A DNA stretch of 25,114 nucleotides from Nitratifractor sp. GTDB taxonomy: Bacteria > Campylobacterota > Campylobacteria > Campylobacterales > Sulfurovaceae. The notes beneath the pieces are model-generated. The model saw only the letters and a list, made by a program, of their open reading frames with translations. It did not search any database and had not been told where the DNA came from. Positions 15,088 to 23,261 of this stretch are shown in pieces. Each line of letters begins with the position of its first letter. The stretch's first letter is position 1. Made by a program: the position numbers and the translations under genes. Where the stretch lies: assembly GCA_015485845.1 (NCBI GenBank), contig WFSU01000102.1:1-25114 (forward strand). Reading direction: 5' to 3'.

Positions 15088-15645
15088 TTACCAGAGCTCA
15101 ATACACCCCTCAGTCATCATTTCATTTGTCTCTTTAATATCAAACCATGTTGGATCATAGGATTCATCACCGATCCACTCTGCCATTTCGGCATGGTCAG
15201 GATGCTCGGGATCGTTGATCGCTTCAAGAAAATCGTAATATCCCCACAATCCTCCGACATCTTCAGGCGGACGGGCATTTTTCCCTTTGATGCAGACCGG
15301 AAGCGTTTTTGTCGGTGCTTCAGCAAGGATCTTTTCGAGCTTGATCCGGTGTTCCCAACCGTCTCCGAAATCGTATTCGTAATCCAGTACATCTCCCTCG
15401 TAGCCCAAAACATTAGCGATCAAAGTTTTCTGCTCATCAACCGCTTCGTGCGAAGTAAACTCATCATCCGGTATTCCAAAAAAAGTGCGCCCTTTATAGA
15501 ATCCATGCAGATGACCATTGTACCACCCAAAAGCCCCCTGAATCGCACAATGCAGATCGTACAGAGTGCCGGAGGCATCGATTAGAATCCTCCGCCAGAT
15601 GGGAGGCTTTGCCCCTTTCAAATCTATTCTGAGTTGGTAAACCAT
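15088..15645 (-). CDS. Plasmid pRiA4b ORF-3-like protein
   Basis: The 185-aa protein matches the pRiA4b ORF-3/IS1096-associated domain family. It starts with YQLRIDLKGAKPPIWRRI and has the histidine-aromatic region LHCAIQGAFGWYNGHLHGF, then the hallmark DYEYDFGDGWEHRIKLEKI with PVCIKGKNARPPEDVGGLWGY after it. The family is widespread on plasmids and in mobile regions, and its biochemical function is unknown. I chose the ATG at 15645 because AAGGAG lies 7 bases upstream; an earlier ATG at 15672 lacks one. The gene is bracketed by palindromic repeats on both sides (15011-15087 and 15679-15696), suggesting it is an inserted cassette. Confidence 0.87.
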   Translation of the reverse strand: MVYQLRIDLKGAKPPIWRRILIDASGTLYDLHCAIQGAFGWYNGHLHGFYKGRTFFGIPDDEFTSHEAVDEQKTLIANVLGYEGDVLDYEYDFGDGWEHRIKLEKILAEAPTKTLPVCIKGKNARPPEDVGGLWGYYDFLEAINDPEHPDHAEMAEWIGDESYDPTWFDIKETNEMMTEGCIELW

Positions 15646-15678
15646 GTTTTTCTCCTTGTCGTTGGTTATCAATATTTC

Positions 15679-15696
15679 ATGCGACTAAAGTCGCAT
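15679..15696. repeat. 18-bp palindrome related to the composite repeat core
   Basis: ATGCGACTAAAGTCGCAT is a perfect 8-2-8 inverted repeat whose centre (GACTAAAGTC) resembles the GGGACTTCAGTCCC core and the GGGCTAAAGTCC half-site near 24530. It lies between the divergent-repeat gap and the 3' end of the DUF255 gene. Confidence 0.55.
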
Positions 15697-15720
15697 CCCC
15701 AAAAATCTACCCTCTACCTG

Positions 15721-17187
15721 CTACTTGCTACCCTCTCCGTATACCTGCAACGCCACTTCCGCCATCCCCGCCTTGGCAATCGGACGGCGCATCAGCTGGT
15801 ACGATGCCACCGCCAGCGTCTGATGGACAAACGGCGCATAATCCTCATCGAGCTCTTTGCTCAGGCGGTGGAGTACGTGTGTGATCGTCGCAGCCGGTGA
15901 CGGGAGGGTGGTGTCGACAAACACGGTCGGATCGTTCCATTCTCCATCCCCGACCGCCCAGAATCCTCGATCATAAAAGCGGCGGATCGCCGCACCGGCA
16001 ATCTCTCCGGCGGTGGCGAGGAAGTGTTCATTTCGCGTCAAATCGTATGCCGTAAGCAGCGCCAGCCCCAGTGCGGCATAATCGACCAAATAGGTAGTCG
16101 CATCGGAGGTACCAAGCTGATGCCGCAGCTGGAGCCCCGAGAGCATCGTCTCCATCAACCGATGGAGCAACTCCAGCGCATCAGGACGGTAGCGCTCTTC
16201 GGAGCGAGCCATAGTGAGGAGTGCCATAACGATGAGGGCATTGGGAGCTGTGAAGATACGCGGGTCATCCTCTCCGTCAATCACCCCGTTGATGCACAGC
16301 CCACTCGCAGGATCTTTCATCGAACGCAATGCCCAGTCGCCGATCCGGTACGCCGCCTCCCGATAATGGGGTGCCCCTTCATTGAGGGCCTGATCGGCAC
16401 GGATCAGTACAAAAGCCAGAACGGCATTTTCTGCCAGACTTTTCCGCTGCTGGGGGATCTGCCACGCCTCATCCAGCGTGCAGCAGTAAAATCCCCCCGC
16501 ATCCTCATCCCAGATCGGTGCCTCAAGCATGCTGTCCAGTGTATGACGAAGCGAATGGAGCGGCTCCACTTCCCCGGCGTATGTATGTAACTCCAGTGCC
16601 GCCATGAGGAGTGCGACGTGATGGTGCTTCGGTGTCTCTCCGTACCCGCCGTGTTTGGAGTCGTATACGTCGACAATCTGCTTGCTCAGAATCTTCGAAA
16701 GGGCATCCGGATCGATCTGCGTCGCCTCGATACTCTGTCTGGGTGCCAGCTGCTCCAGTGCTTCCTTTCCTTTCTGTGCAAACCCTTCCGGATCTTCAGC
16801 ATATTTTTTTGCCACGAGATCGAGCAGTGTTTCCAGCCCCATCATCCCGTCACGCGCTTCATCAGGCACATAGGCAGCCACATACAGCGGTGTGCGGTCT
16901 GGAGCGAGGAAAAGGGTCAGCGGCCACCCATCTTCTTTGGCCAGCATGACACCAAACACCCGCTGGAAATGGCGATTGATATCGGGGTGCTCATCCCGGT
17001 CGACACGGATGGGGACAAACTGTGTATTGATCTTTTCTGCTATCTTTGGATCGGCGAAACTCTCCTCCTCCATCTGAGCACATGCCCGACACCCCCGGTA
17101 GGTGATCCAGAGAAAAACAGCTCTCCCCTCATCCCGCGCCCGTGCAAACGTCTCTTCTCCCCATTGTTCCCATTTTATCGTTTTCAT
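15721..17187 (-). CDS. DUF255 thioredoxin-domain protein (YyaL/SPATA20-like)
   Basis: The 488-aa protein begins with the DUF255 thioredoxin-like domain: WEQWGEETFARARDEGRAVFLWITY, then a CRAC motif (C33, C36) and MEEESFADPKIAEKIN, followed by VDRDEHPDI. The remainder (about 180-480) is a helical barrel of glycoside-hydrolase or epimerase-like repeats with GGYGETPKHHH and GGFYCCTLDE. Family members usually carry CHWCH and run to 600-700 aa; this one is short and has CRAC. The family function is unsettled. No signal peptide is visible, so it is probably cytoplasmic. It is divergent from dsbD, suggesting linked thiol chemistry (inference). Confidence 0.87.
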   Translation of the reverse strand: MKTIKWEQWGEETFARARDEGRAVFLWITYRGCRACAQMEEESFADPKIAEKINTQFVPIRVDRDEHPDINRHFQRVFGVMLAKEDGWPLTLFLAPDRTPLYVAAYVPDEARDGMMGLETLLDLVAKKYAEDPEGFAQKGKEALEQLAPRQSIEATQIDPDALSKILSKQIVDVYDSKHGGYGETPKHHHVALLMAALELHTYAGEVEPLHSLRHTLDSMLEAPIWDEDAGGFYCCTLDEAWQIPQQRKSLAENAVLAFVLIRADQALNEGAPHYREAAYRIGDWALRSMKDPASGLCINGVIDGEDDPRIFTAPNALIVMALLTMARSEERYRPDALELLHRLMETMLSGLQLRHQLGTSDATTYLVDYAALGLALLTAYDLTRNEHFLATAGEIAGAAIRRFYDRGFWAVGDGEWNDPTVFVDTTLPSPAATITHVLHRLSKELDEDYAPFVHQTLAVASYQLMRRPIAKAGMAEVALQVYGEGSK

Positions 17188-17270
17188 CGTCTATGTTAGC
17201 CTCTCGTTAATTTCTCTACGTTATAGTTCTGCACAACTTTACACTATGCAAGCTTGCAAGAAGGACACCC
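17188..17270. promoter_or_regulatory. Divergent promoter region between DUF255 gene and dsbD
   Basis: The 83-bp gap must hold both promoters. TTATAG (17221-17226) could serve dsbD and the overlapping TATAAC on the minus strand (17220-17225) the other gene. A perfect 12-bp palindrome TGCAAGCTTGCA (17247-17258) sits just before the dsbD ribosome binding site AAGGA and may be an operator. Assignments are tentative. Confidence 0.35.
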
Positions 17271-19268
17271 ATGATGCAAATACGATCTCTTTTGATGCTT
17301 TTATCCCTTTTCTTAACTCCCTGGACGGCTATCGCAGCTGGATTCGGGGAGATCGAGGGGTTACCTCAGCAAACCTTCCTCGACCCGAAAGATGCCTTCA
17401 AAGCCGTCGCAAAGGTCGAAGATAATACTCTTAAAACCGCCATCATCCTCGGAGACAAAATCCACGCTTACATCAAAGACCTCCACTACATCATCACTCA
17501 GCCAAAGAAAGTGGAGCTCACCATTCAAAAGCCCGATCCGGTCACCATTGAGGGGGATGAAAATACCGTCTTTTACGGCACGCAGACCATTGATGTACCG
17601 CTGAAACAATTACGGGACAAAGGGATCAGCGGGAAATTTACCCTCGCGATCCACATGACCGGATGTTCCGATGCTGGGATCTGCTACAACCCCCAGACAC
17701 GTACATTTGATCTCACCATGCCCTCTACTCCCAAGCTCAGCGAAAAGGACGCTGCCGAAAAACAGCAACTCAAAGAACTCACTGAAGAGGAATCACTCGA
17801 AAACATGGCCGAAAAAGCGACCGTCAGCCCCAAAGAGTGGGACAAACAACCCAAAGCCTCCTCAATCGCTCCGCTCAAAACTCCTCAAGCCGATACCGCT
17901 GCTGATGAAGGTCTCTTCGCCAAAATCGCCCGCCTAACCAAAGAAGGCAACGTCGCCAAAATCGCTGATGTCCTGACCCACGAAAGCTCTTTTTTCATCC
18001 TCTTTCTCTTCTTCATCTTCGGATTGCTCCTGGCACTCACCCCGTGCATCTTCCCTATGATCCCAATCCTCAGTTCCATCATCGTTTCTCAGGCGAACAA
18101 AAATAAAAAAGCCGACACACCCCCTTCAAAATGGCAGGGATTTTTCATCTCGCTTGTCTACGTACTGGCGATGGCACTCACCTACACCATCGTCGGTGTC
18201 ATTGCCGGACTGGCCGGTGCCGATATCCAGGCGGCGTTTTCCAAGCCATGGGTGATCGTCCTCTTTGCGTTCGTTTTCGTGGCTTTGGCGTTTTCCCTCT
18301 TTGGCTACTACGAGATCGGCTTGCCGGCCTCATGGCAGTCCAAACTCACCAAAGTAAGTGACAGCGCTCAGGGCAAAGGGGGTATGCTCGGCACCGCCAT
18401 CATGGGTGCTCTCTCGGCTCTCATCGTCGGCCCCTGCGTCGCCCCGCCGCTGGGGGGCGCGATCCTCTTTATCTCCCAGAGCGGGGATGCATGGCTGGGA
18501 GGCTGGGCGCTCTTTATCATGAGTATCGGTATGGGGATGCCACTGCTGCTGGTCGGACTGGGTGCGGGCAAATTCATGCCCAAGCCCGGCGGCTGGATGA
18601 CCCGCGTCTCGGAGATCTTCGGTGTACTGATGCTGATGATGGCGCTGTATATGCTCCGCAGCCTGCTCAGTGACGGGATGATGATGCTCCTCAGTGCCCT
18701 GCTCCTGATGGGCACGGCTCTGTACATGAACCCCTTTGAGACCACCTCATCCAAAGGTGCCTGGCGTCTGATCAAGCTCTTCGCCCTCTCGCTCCTCCTC
18801 TATGGAGCCCTCCTCTTCGTCGGCTGGGTAAGCGGCTCGACTTCCCTCATCCATCCGCTCGATCATCTCGGAGGCGGCAGCACCGCTACGGCAACCGTCA
18901 CCGAGAAGCCCATCGACCGCGCCGCCCGTCAGGGTTACTCCTACGAGCGCCTTATGCGCGAGGTCAAGGCTGCCAACAAACCGGTCATGGTCGACATCGG
19001 CAAAGCCAACTGCGCCGCCTGCACCGAACTCGAAGAGATCACCTTCCCCGATCCCGCTGTCCATGCAGCCCTCAAGCGCTTCAAATTCATCCAGATCGAC
19101 ATCACAAAATACACCGACGATGACGACAAACTCCTAAAAAAATTCCACCTCTTTGGTGCTCCAAACCTCCTATTTTTTGACAGCAAGGGCAACCCGCTTC
19201 CGGAAAAATTTCTCACCGGGTTTATCAAGCCGGAGAAATTGGTAGAGCACCTTAAAACCATCCAATGA
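17271..19268 (+). CDS. dsbD: Thiol:disulfide interchange protein DsbD
   Basis: The 665-aa protein carries electrons from cytoplasmic thioredoxin to the periplasm. It starts with a signal peptide (cleavage likely after TAIA, about residue 22). The periplasmic alpha domain has C132 and C138 (GCSDAGICYNP). A membrane domain of about eight helices contains the redox pair C259 (TPCIFPMIPI) and C389 (GPCVAPPLGG). The C-terminal thioredoxin-like gamma domain has C581 and C584 (NCAACTELE). All three redox pairs are intact and the length is a little above the usual 560-620 because of a charged linker at 150-225. AAGGA precedes the ATG; a composite repeat starts 7 bp after the stop. Confidence 0.95.
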   Translation: MMQIRSLLMLLSLFLTPWTAIAAGFGEIEGLPQQTFLDPKDAFKAVAKVEDNTLKTAIILGDKIHAYIKDLHYIITQPKKVELTIQKPDPVTIEGDENTVFYGTQTIDVPLKQLRDKGISGKFTLAIHMTGCSDAGICYNPQTRTFDLTMPSTPKLSEKDAAEKQQLKELTEEESLENMAEKATVSPKEWDKQPKASSIAPLKTPQADTAADEGLFAKIARLTKEGNVAKIADVLTHESSFFILFLFFIFGLLLALTPCIFPMIPILSSIIVSQANKNKKADTPPSKWQGFFISLVYVLAMALTYTIVGVIAGLAGADIQAAFSKPWVIVLFAFVFVALAFSLFGYYEIGLPASWQSKLTKVSDSAQGKGGMLGTAIMGALSALIVGPCVAPPLGGAILFISQSGDAWLGGWALFIMSIGMGMPLLLVGLGAGKFMPKPGGWMTRVSEIFGVLMLMMALYMLRSLLSDGMMMLLSALLLMGTALYMNPFETTSSKGAWRLIKLFALSLLLYGALLFVGWVSGSTSLIHPLDHLGGGSTATATVTEKPIDRAARQGYSYERLMREVKAANKPVMVDIGKANCAACTELEEITFPDPAVHAALKRFKFIQIDITKYTDDDDKLLKKFHLFGAPNLLFFDSKGNPLPEKFLTGFIKPEKLVEHLKTIQ

Positions 19269-19274
19269 CCCCCG

Positions 19275-19350
19275 TAGGGGCAGACTCATGTGTCTGCCCG
19301 GGTGGCAAATACCACCATATCAGGGGCTGGGACTTCAGTCCCACTGAATA
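19275..19350 (+). repeat. Three-palindrome composite repeat, copy 2
   Basis: Same order as copy 1: GGGCAGAC/GTCTGCCC (19277-19299), GGTGG/CCACC (19301-19315), GGGACTTCAGTCCC (19329-19342), ending in ACTGAATA. It lies directly after the dsbD stop and could act as its terminator. It forms the left border of the TA cassette at 19430-19967. Confidence 0.85.
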
Positions 19351-19372
19351 GTTGGAAATCCACCCACGTTAT

Positions 19373-19401
19373 TTGCCCCATTGAAAATTTTAGGTTATAA
19401 T
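19373..19401 (+). promoter_or_regulatory. Promoter of the RelE-type TA pair
   Basis: A -35 box TTGCCC (19373-19378), a 17-bp spacer and a consensus -10 box TATAAT (19396-19401) lie 28 bp before the antitoxin ATG. It is the best complete promoter in the window. Confidence 0.65.
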
Positions 19402-19429
19402 CAAGTTGAACTTTTAGAAAGGCAAAACC

Positions 19430-19645
19430 ATGCAAATAGCTGTAAATTTCCAGAATGACACCATTGCCCAAAAAGTCATATGGCTGCTCGATCGCTTCAA
19501 GGACGACGGTGTAGAAGTCATCCCACTTGATGACAGTGATGAAATAATCGTCCAACATTTCAAAGAAGGGCTTGACGAGCTGAAAGAGATTCATAAAGGA
19601 AACATTCAGACACAATCTGCGCGTGAGTTTCTGCATGCGTTATGA
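19430..19645 (+). CDS. Antitoxin of RelE-type pair
   Basis: The 71-aa protein is small and acidic, with a strand-helix start (MQIAVNFQNDTIAQKVIWLLDRF) and an acidic helical C-terminus (IIVQHFKEGLDELKEIHKGN). This fits the antitoxins that accompany RelE-like toxins, though I cannot name the family. AAAGG precedes the ATG. Its 3' end overlaps the toxin start by 11 bp, so the two are translationally coupled. Confidence 0.75.
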   Translation: MQIAVNFQNDTIAQKVIWLLDRFKDDGVEVIPLDDSDEIIVQHFKEGLDELKEIHKGNIQTQSAREFLHAL

Positions 19646-19967
19646 GATTGTCACTATTCCACGCTTTGAGAAAGATGCCAAGCGACTCAAAAAACGTTTT
19701 CCCCATATCAAACGTGATCTAAGCAACCTCATCAAAACCCTCGAAACCAATCCTCAATCAGGCACACCACTCGGCGATAATCTTTTCAAAATACGGATTC
19801 CCAATTCTTCCATCCCTACCGGTAAGAGTGGTGGGTTTCGCGTGATCACCTATTATGTGACGGATGAAAAACTTTACCTCGTCACCATGTATTCCAAGAC
19901 GGATCAGGACACCATTGTTACCAAGAAATTGATGGAGATTATTCAAAACGAGGTGAAAAATATCTAA
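19635..19967 (+). CDS. RelE/ParE-superfamily toxin
   Basis: The 110-aa protein begins MRYEIVTIPRFEKDAKRLKKRFP, the basic helix typical of RelE-like mRNA interferases. It continues with LETNPQSGTPLGDNLFKIRI, then SGGFRVITYYV and LVTMYSKTDQDTI, the usual core strands. I chose the ATG at 19635, inside the antitoxin gene end, because the family begins with this segment; an ATG at 19623 would add four residues. The module is bracketed by direct copies of the composite repeat. Confidence 0.87.
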   Translation: MRYEIVTIPRFEKDAKRLKKRFPHIKRDLSNLIKTLETNPQSGTPLGDNLFKIRIPNSSIPTGKSGGFRVITYYVTDEKLYLVTMYSKTDQDTIVTKKLMEIIQNEVKNI

Positions 19968-19985
19968 AAGCATTTCCGTCATCCT

Positions 19986-20030
19986 CTGTGGCAAATGTCA
20001 CCTTATCAGGGATTGGGACTTCAGTCCCAC
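19986..20030 (+). repeat. Composite repeat, copy 3 (5'-truncated)
   Basis: Only the second and third palindromes remain: GTGGCAAATGTCAC (about 19988-20001) and GGGACTTCAGTCCC (20015-20028). Orientation matches copies 1 and 2. It sits 19 bp after the RelE-type toxin stop and 5 bp from the end of the convergent TrmH-like gene. Confidence 0.8.
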
Positions 20031-20034
20031 AAAA

Positions 20035-20817
20035 TCACCCCACCCGCAACCAATGCAACACAATCGACGTCGCCACCGCAACATTAAAGCTCTTGATCTC
20101 CGGCTCCATCTCGATCTGCACCACATTATCACAGACTGAGAGCGTCTCGGGTGCAACCCCTTCCTCTTCGTTACCGACAACCAGCACCCATTTTTTCGGT
20201 ACATTTCGGATCGAGGAGAGAGGGAGCGCCTCTGGGATGGCTTCGGCGGCATAGATATGGTATCCACGTTTTTTCAACGCTTCAAGGGTCGGAACAATCT
20301 CATCATACAAATGCACCTGCAGGCGGCTCACATGCCCCGTCGAGACCCGCACTGCCCGGCGACCGTAAGGGTGAGGACCGCGTACCGGCACCGCATACGC
20401 ATCGACTCCAAGCGCAGCAGCCGAACGGGCGATGGCGCCGACGTTTTCCATGTTGCTCAGGCGCTCCGTCAGGACGATCCGATCCCCCAACGCCTCCAGC
20501 GGCACACTCTCAGGGCGATAGGCGTGCATCATCACATGATGGTGGACATTGCGCCCGACGATTTGGCCGAGTACCTCTTTGTCCCCCACGTAGCATGACA
20601 CATCCGAGGCGTACCGATCGATGACGGCTTGATTTTCTATGTAAAATGCCTCCGTAGCCAGCAGACTTTTGGGGCGGATGCCACGCCCCAGTAACATCAA
20701 CACCACCCGGGGCGAATCGGCAACGAAGCTGTTGTCTGTATCAAATAGATTGCCACGGAGTGTGCGGTAGGGCTGGAGCTGGGGAAGGTCGAGAGTGGTG
20801 ACGGGGGTGAGGGTCAT
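20035..20817 (-). CDS. TrmH/SpoU-family RNA 2'-O-methyltransferase
   Basis: The 260-aa protein has the three SPOUT motifs of the TrmH branch. They are SNMENVGAIARSAAALGVDAY (N125, R131), VLVVGNEEEGV and IEMEPEIKSFNVAVATSIV, which build the trefoil knot that binds SAM. An N-terminal domain of about 110 residues would recognise the RNA. Family members 2'-O-methylate tRNA or rRNA riboses; the target here cannot be told (TrmH, RlmB and TsnR are alternatives). The ATG lies only 3 bp after the stop of a RelE-type toxin and no Shine-Dalgarno sequence is visible, so translation is probably coupled to the toxin gene. Confidence 0.9.
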   Translation of the reverse strand: MTLTPVTTLDLPQLQPYRTLRGNLFDTDNSFVADSPRVVLMLLGRGIRPKSLLATEAFYIENQAVIDRYASDVSCYVGDKEVLGQIVGRNVHHHVMMHAYRPESVPLEALGDRIVLTERLSNMENVGAIARSAAALGVDAYAVPVRGPHPYGRRAVRVSTGHVSRLQVHLYDEIVPTLEALKKRGYHIYAAEAIPEALPLSSIRNVPKKWVLVVGNEEEGVAPETLSVCDNVVQIEMEPEIKSFNVAVATSIVLHWLRVG

Positions 20818-20820
20818 GGG

Positions 20821-21090
20821 TTAAATATTTTCATACACGTTTCTGCGGTGACGTACACGTACGATTATGATGATCATTTGACCATCTTCTATCTCATAAA
20901 TAATACGATATTTTCCTATACGGATACGATACAGATGATCGCTACCGACCAATTTTTTGTATCCGTGAGGAAATGGATTACTCGCAAGTTTTTCAATAGA
21001 TTTCAGAAGAGTCGGAATAAGTGATTTCTCGATTTTGCGCAGTTCCTTTTTGGCAGAGGCTTTCCACGCGATTTTATACGATTCCGTCAC
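20821..21090 (-). CDS. relE: RelE-family toxin
   Basis: The 89-aa protein is a textbook RelE/StbE mRNA interferase. It starts YKIAWKASAKKELRKIEKSL, continues with NPFPHGYKKLVG, then DHLYRIRIGKYRIIYEI, and ends with VRHRRNVYENI, where Arg and Tyr residues form the active site. These toxins cut mRNA in the ribosomal A site. The start is GTG, lying within the 3' end of the antitoxin gene (17-bp overlap). It is followed 3 bp later by the TrmH-like gene. Confidence 0.92.
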   Translation of the reverse strand: MTESYKIAWKASAKKELRKIEKSLIPTLLKSIEKLASNPFPHGYKKLVGSDHLYRIRIGKYRIIYEIEDGQMIIIIVRVRHRRNVYENI

Positions 21091-21274
21091 GCTTCAACTC
21101 ATTTAAAAAAACATCATGCGAGGTAACATTTTCTTCTTTGCGTGATAATGCTACTGCCAAATCCTCGACATCTTCAAGGATTTGCTCAAACTCATCCATA
21201 GGCAAAATAACCGAGAGCTTCTCTCCGTGCTCATCGGTGACGTATTGAGGGTGTATCTCTTTGGGCATGGTCAT
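21074..21274 (-). CDS. RelB-like antitoxin
   Basis: The 66-aa protein contains HPQYVTDEHGEKLSVILPMDEFEQILEDVEDL, a pattern seen in short antitoxins that partner RelE (a Phd-like strand then an acidic helix). GGAG lies 6 bases before the ATG at 21274. A consensus -10 box lies 22 bp upstream. Overlap with relE confirms the pairing. Confidence 0.85.
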   Translation of the reverse strand: MTMPKEIHPQYVTDEHGEKLSVILPMDEFEQILEDVEDLAVALSRKEENVTSHDVFLNELKRDGIV

Positions 21275-21295
21275 GATCGGCTCCTTTTTGGATAG

Positions 21296-21301
21296 ATTAT
21301 A
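21296..21301 (-). promoter_or_regulatory. -10 box of the RelB/RelE-trmH-like operon
   Basis: TATAAT on the minus strand, 22 bp before the antitoxin ATG; no clear -35 box. The trmH-like gene has no promoter of its own in the 3-bp gap, so this promoter probably serves all three genes. Confidence 0.5.
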
Positions 21302-21317
21302 ACATATCTCCCCTATT

Positions 21318-21328
21318 TATGCTAAAAT
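21318..21328 (+). promoter_or_regulatory. Likely extended -10 box of nadE
   Basis: TATGCTAAAAT contains the -10-like TAAAAT (21323-21328) 33 bp before the nadE ATG; GAGGAT close to the ATG is the ribosome binding site. No strong -35 box. Confidence 0.4.
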
Positions 21329-21361
21329 ACTCCCAATATTCATTCTTTATGAGGATTTTCC

Positions 21362-23260
21362 ATGTACGGATACTACCGCGTCGCTGCAGCCGTCAATATC
21401 ACCACCATCGCCAACCCCGAAGCTAACACTACCGAAATCATCACCCTGCTCCAGGAGGCACACCGCAAACACGTCGGGGTCATGGTCTTCCCGGAACTCA
21501 CCCTCACCGGCTACACTGCCAGCGATCTGCTGATGAATCAAACCCTTATCGCTGCTCAGAATCAGGCGCTCTCCCGCATCCTCGAAGCCTCCAAAAATAT
21601 CCGAACCATCGCCATCGTCGGCATCGCTGTTCTCGAAGCCGACCGTCTCTACAATGCTGCTGCCGTGATCCAAAACGGCATCATCCTCGGTCTGGTACCC
21701 AAATCCTATCTGCCCAACAAAAAAGAGTTTTACGAAAAACGCCAGTTTACCAGCGGGCGGGACATCGTCCGAACCACAACGACACTTCTAGGGATCGAAG
21801 TACCGTGGGGGGTCGATCTGCTCTTCTCGGATGGGGCTGATATGACCTTTGGGGTGGAGATCTGCGAGGATCTCTGGGCGGTGACACCACCGAGCAACCA
21901 CATGGCAAGTAACGGAGCCAATCTGATCTTTAACCTCTCGGCCAGCAACGAACTCATCGGCAAGGCCGCCTATCGCGAAGAGCTGGTGCGTACCCAGAGT
22001 GCCCGACTGATCGGAGCGTATGTCTATGCCAGCAGCGGTGTGGGCGAATCGAGTACCGATACGGTCTATGGCGGGCACGCCCTTATCGCCGAATATGGCG
22101 CAACGGTAGCCCAAAACGAACGCTTCCGGCAAGACAGCCACCTCATCACCGCCGATGTTGACTTGGAGAAACTGCGCTGGCTGCGCCTCAACGAAGGCTC
22201 TTACGGCGACGGCCGGCGCAAGAAAAATCGCACCATCACGATCGATTCACTGCCGGCAATCAAGCAAATCGAACGCACCATTGATCCCCACCCCTTCGTT
22301 CCCTCCGCCCACGCCGATCAAGCCGCACGCGCTGCCGAGATTGTCCAGATCCAGGCACACGGCCTCATCACACGGATGACACACGCCCACATCGCCAAAG
22401 CCGTTATCGGCATCAGTGGCGGGCTGGACTCGACGCTGGCGCTGCTGAGTACACACCGTGCCTTTGAGATCATGGAGCGTGATCCCGCTGACATTATCGC
22501 GGTGACGATGCCCGGATTTGGCACGACGGATCGCACCCGATCCAACGCAGTAGCTCTGTGTGAAGCGCTGGGGGTTACGCTGCGCACCATCGACATCACC
22601 GAGATGGCGTTGCAGGAGTTTGAGGCGATTGATCACGATCCCGACGAGCACTCCGTGGTGTACGAAAACGTCCAGGCACGCCTCCGCACCGCTATTCTCA
22701 TGAACATCGCCAACAAAGAAGGCGGCCTGGTGATCGGCACCGGAGACCTCAGCGAAATCGCCCTGGGCTGGAGCACCTACAGCGGCGACCACATGAGCAT
22801 GTACGCCCTCAACGCCGGCATCCCCAAGACCCTCATCCGCTACGTCATCGAATCCTTCCGGGATGATAAGCGCATTGCCACCATCCTCGAAGATATCTTG
22901 GACACCCCCATAACTCCTGAGCTCCTTCCCCACGAAAATGGAGCCATTACCCAGGAGACCGAAGCAATCGTCGGTCCCTACGAGCTGCACGACTTTTTCC
23001 TCTACCACTTCATCAAATACGGCGCCAAACCCACAAAAATCCGCCACCTTGCCCTCATGGCCTTTGGCGAGAAGTATAGCCATGAAACGATCACCAAGTG
23101 GCTCACCCTCTTCCTCCGCCGCTTCTTCACCCAGCAGTTCAAACGCTCCGCGATCCCTGATGGGCCGAAGGTAGGAACGATCTCACTGAGTCCGCGTGCG
23201 GACTGGCGGATGGCGAGTGATGCGGATGTGGAGAGTTGGGTTGGGGAGTTGACTCAATAA
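21362..23260 (+). CDS. nadE: Glutamine-dependent NAD+ synthetase
   Basis: The 632-aa enzyme amidates nicotinic acid adenine dinucleotide to NAD+. The N-terminal nitrilase-type glutaminase domain has the Glu-Lys-Cys triad: E45 (FPELTLTGY), K114 (PKSYLPNKKEFYE) and C168 (VEICEDLW). The C-terminal synthetase domain has the ATP-pyrophosphatase loop SGGLDS at 352-357, GTGDLSEIALGWSTY and the end block FKRSAIPDGPKVG. Length and domain order are those of the long, ammonia-channelling NadE. Its TAA is one base before the start of a GNAT-like gene. Confidence 0.96.
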   Translation: MYGYYRVAAAVNITTIANPEANTTEIITLLQEAHRKHVGVMVFPELTLTGYTASDLLMNQTLIAAQNQALSRILEASKNIRTIAIVGIAVLEADRLYNAAAVIQNGIILGLVPKSYLPNKKEFYEKRQFTSGRDIVRTTTTLLGIEVPWGVDLLFSDGADMTFGVEICEDLWAVTPPSNHMASNGANLIFNLSASNELIGKAAYREELVRTQSARLIGAYVYASSGVGESSTDTVYGGHALIAEYGATVAQNERFRQDSHLITADVDLEKLRWLRLNEGSYGDGRRKKNRTITIDSLPAIKQIERTIDPHPFVPSAHADQAARAAEIVQIQAHGLITRMTHAHIAKAVIGISGGLDSTLALLSTHRAFEIMERDPADIIAVTMPGFGTTDRTRSNAVALCEALGVTLRTIDITEMALQEFEAIDHDPDEHSVVYENVQARLRTAILMNIANKEGGLVIGTGDLSEIALGWSTYSGDHMSMYALNAGIPKTLIRYVIESFRDDKRIATILEDILDTPITPELLPHENGAITQETEAIVGPYELHDFFLYHFIKYGAKPTKIRHLALMAFGEKYSHETITKWLTLFLRRFFTQQFKRSAIPDGPKVGTISLSPRADWRMASDADVESWVGELTQ

Positions 23261-23261
23261 T

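Noticed and set aside
22247..23083. Long minus-strand open frame of 278 codons inside nadE
   Set aside because: It is antisense to an intact NadE with all catalytic motifs and shows no family pattern; it arises from GC-rich codon bias.
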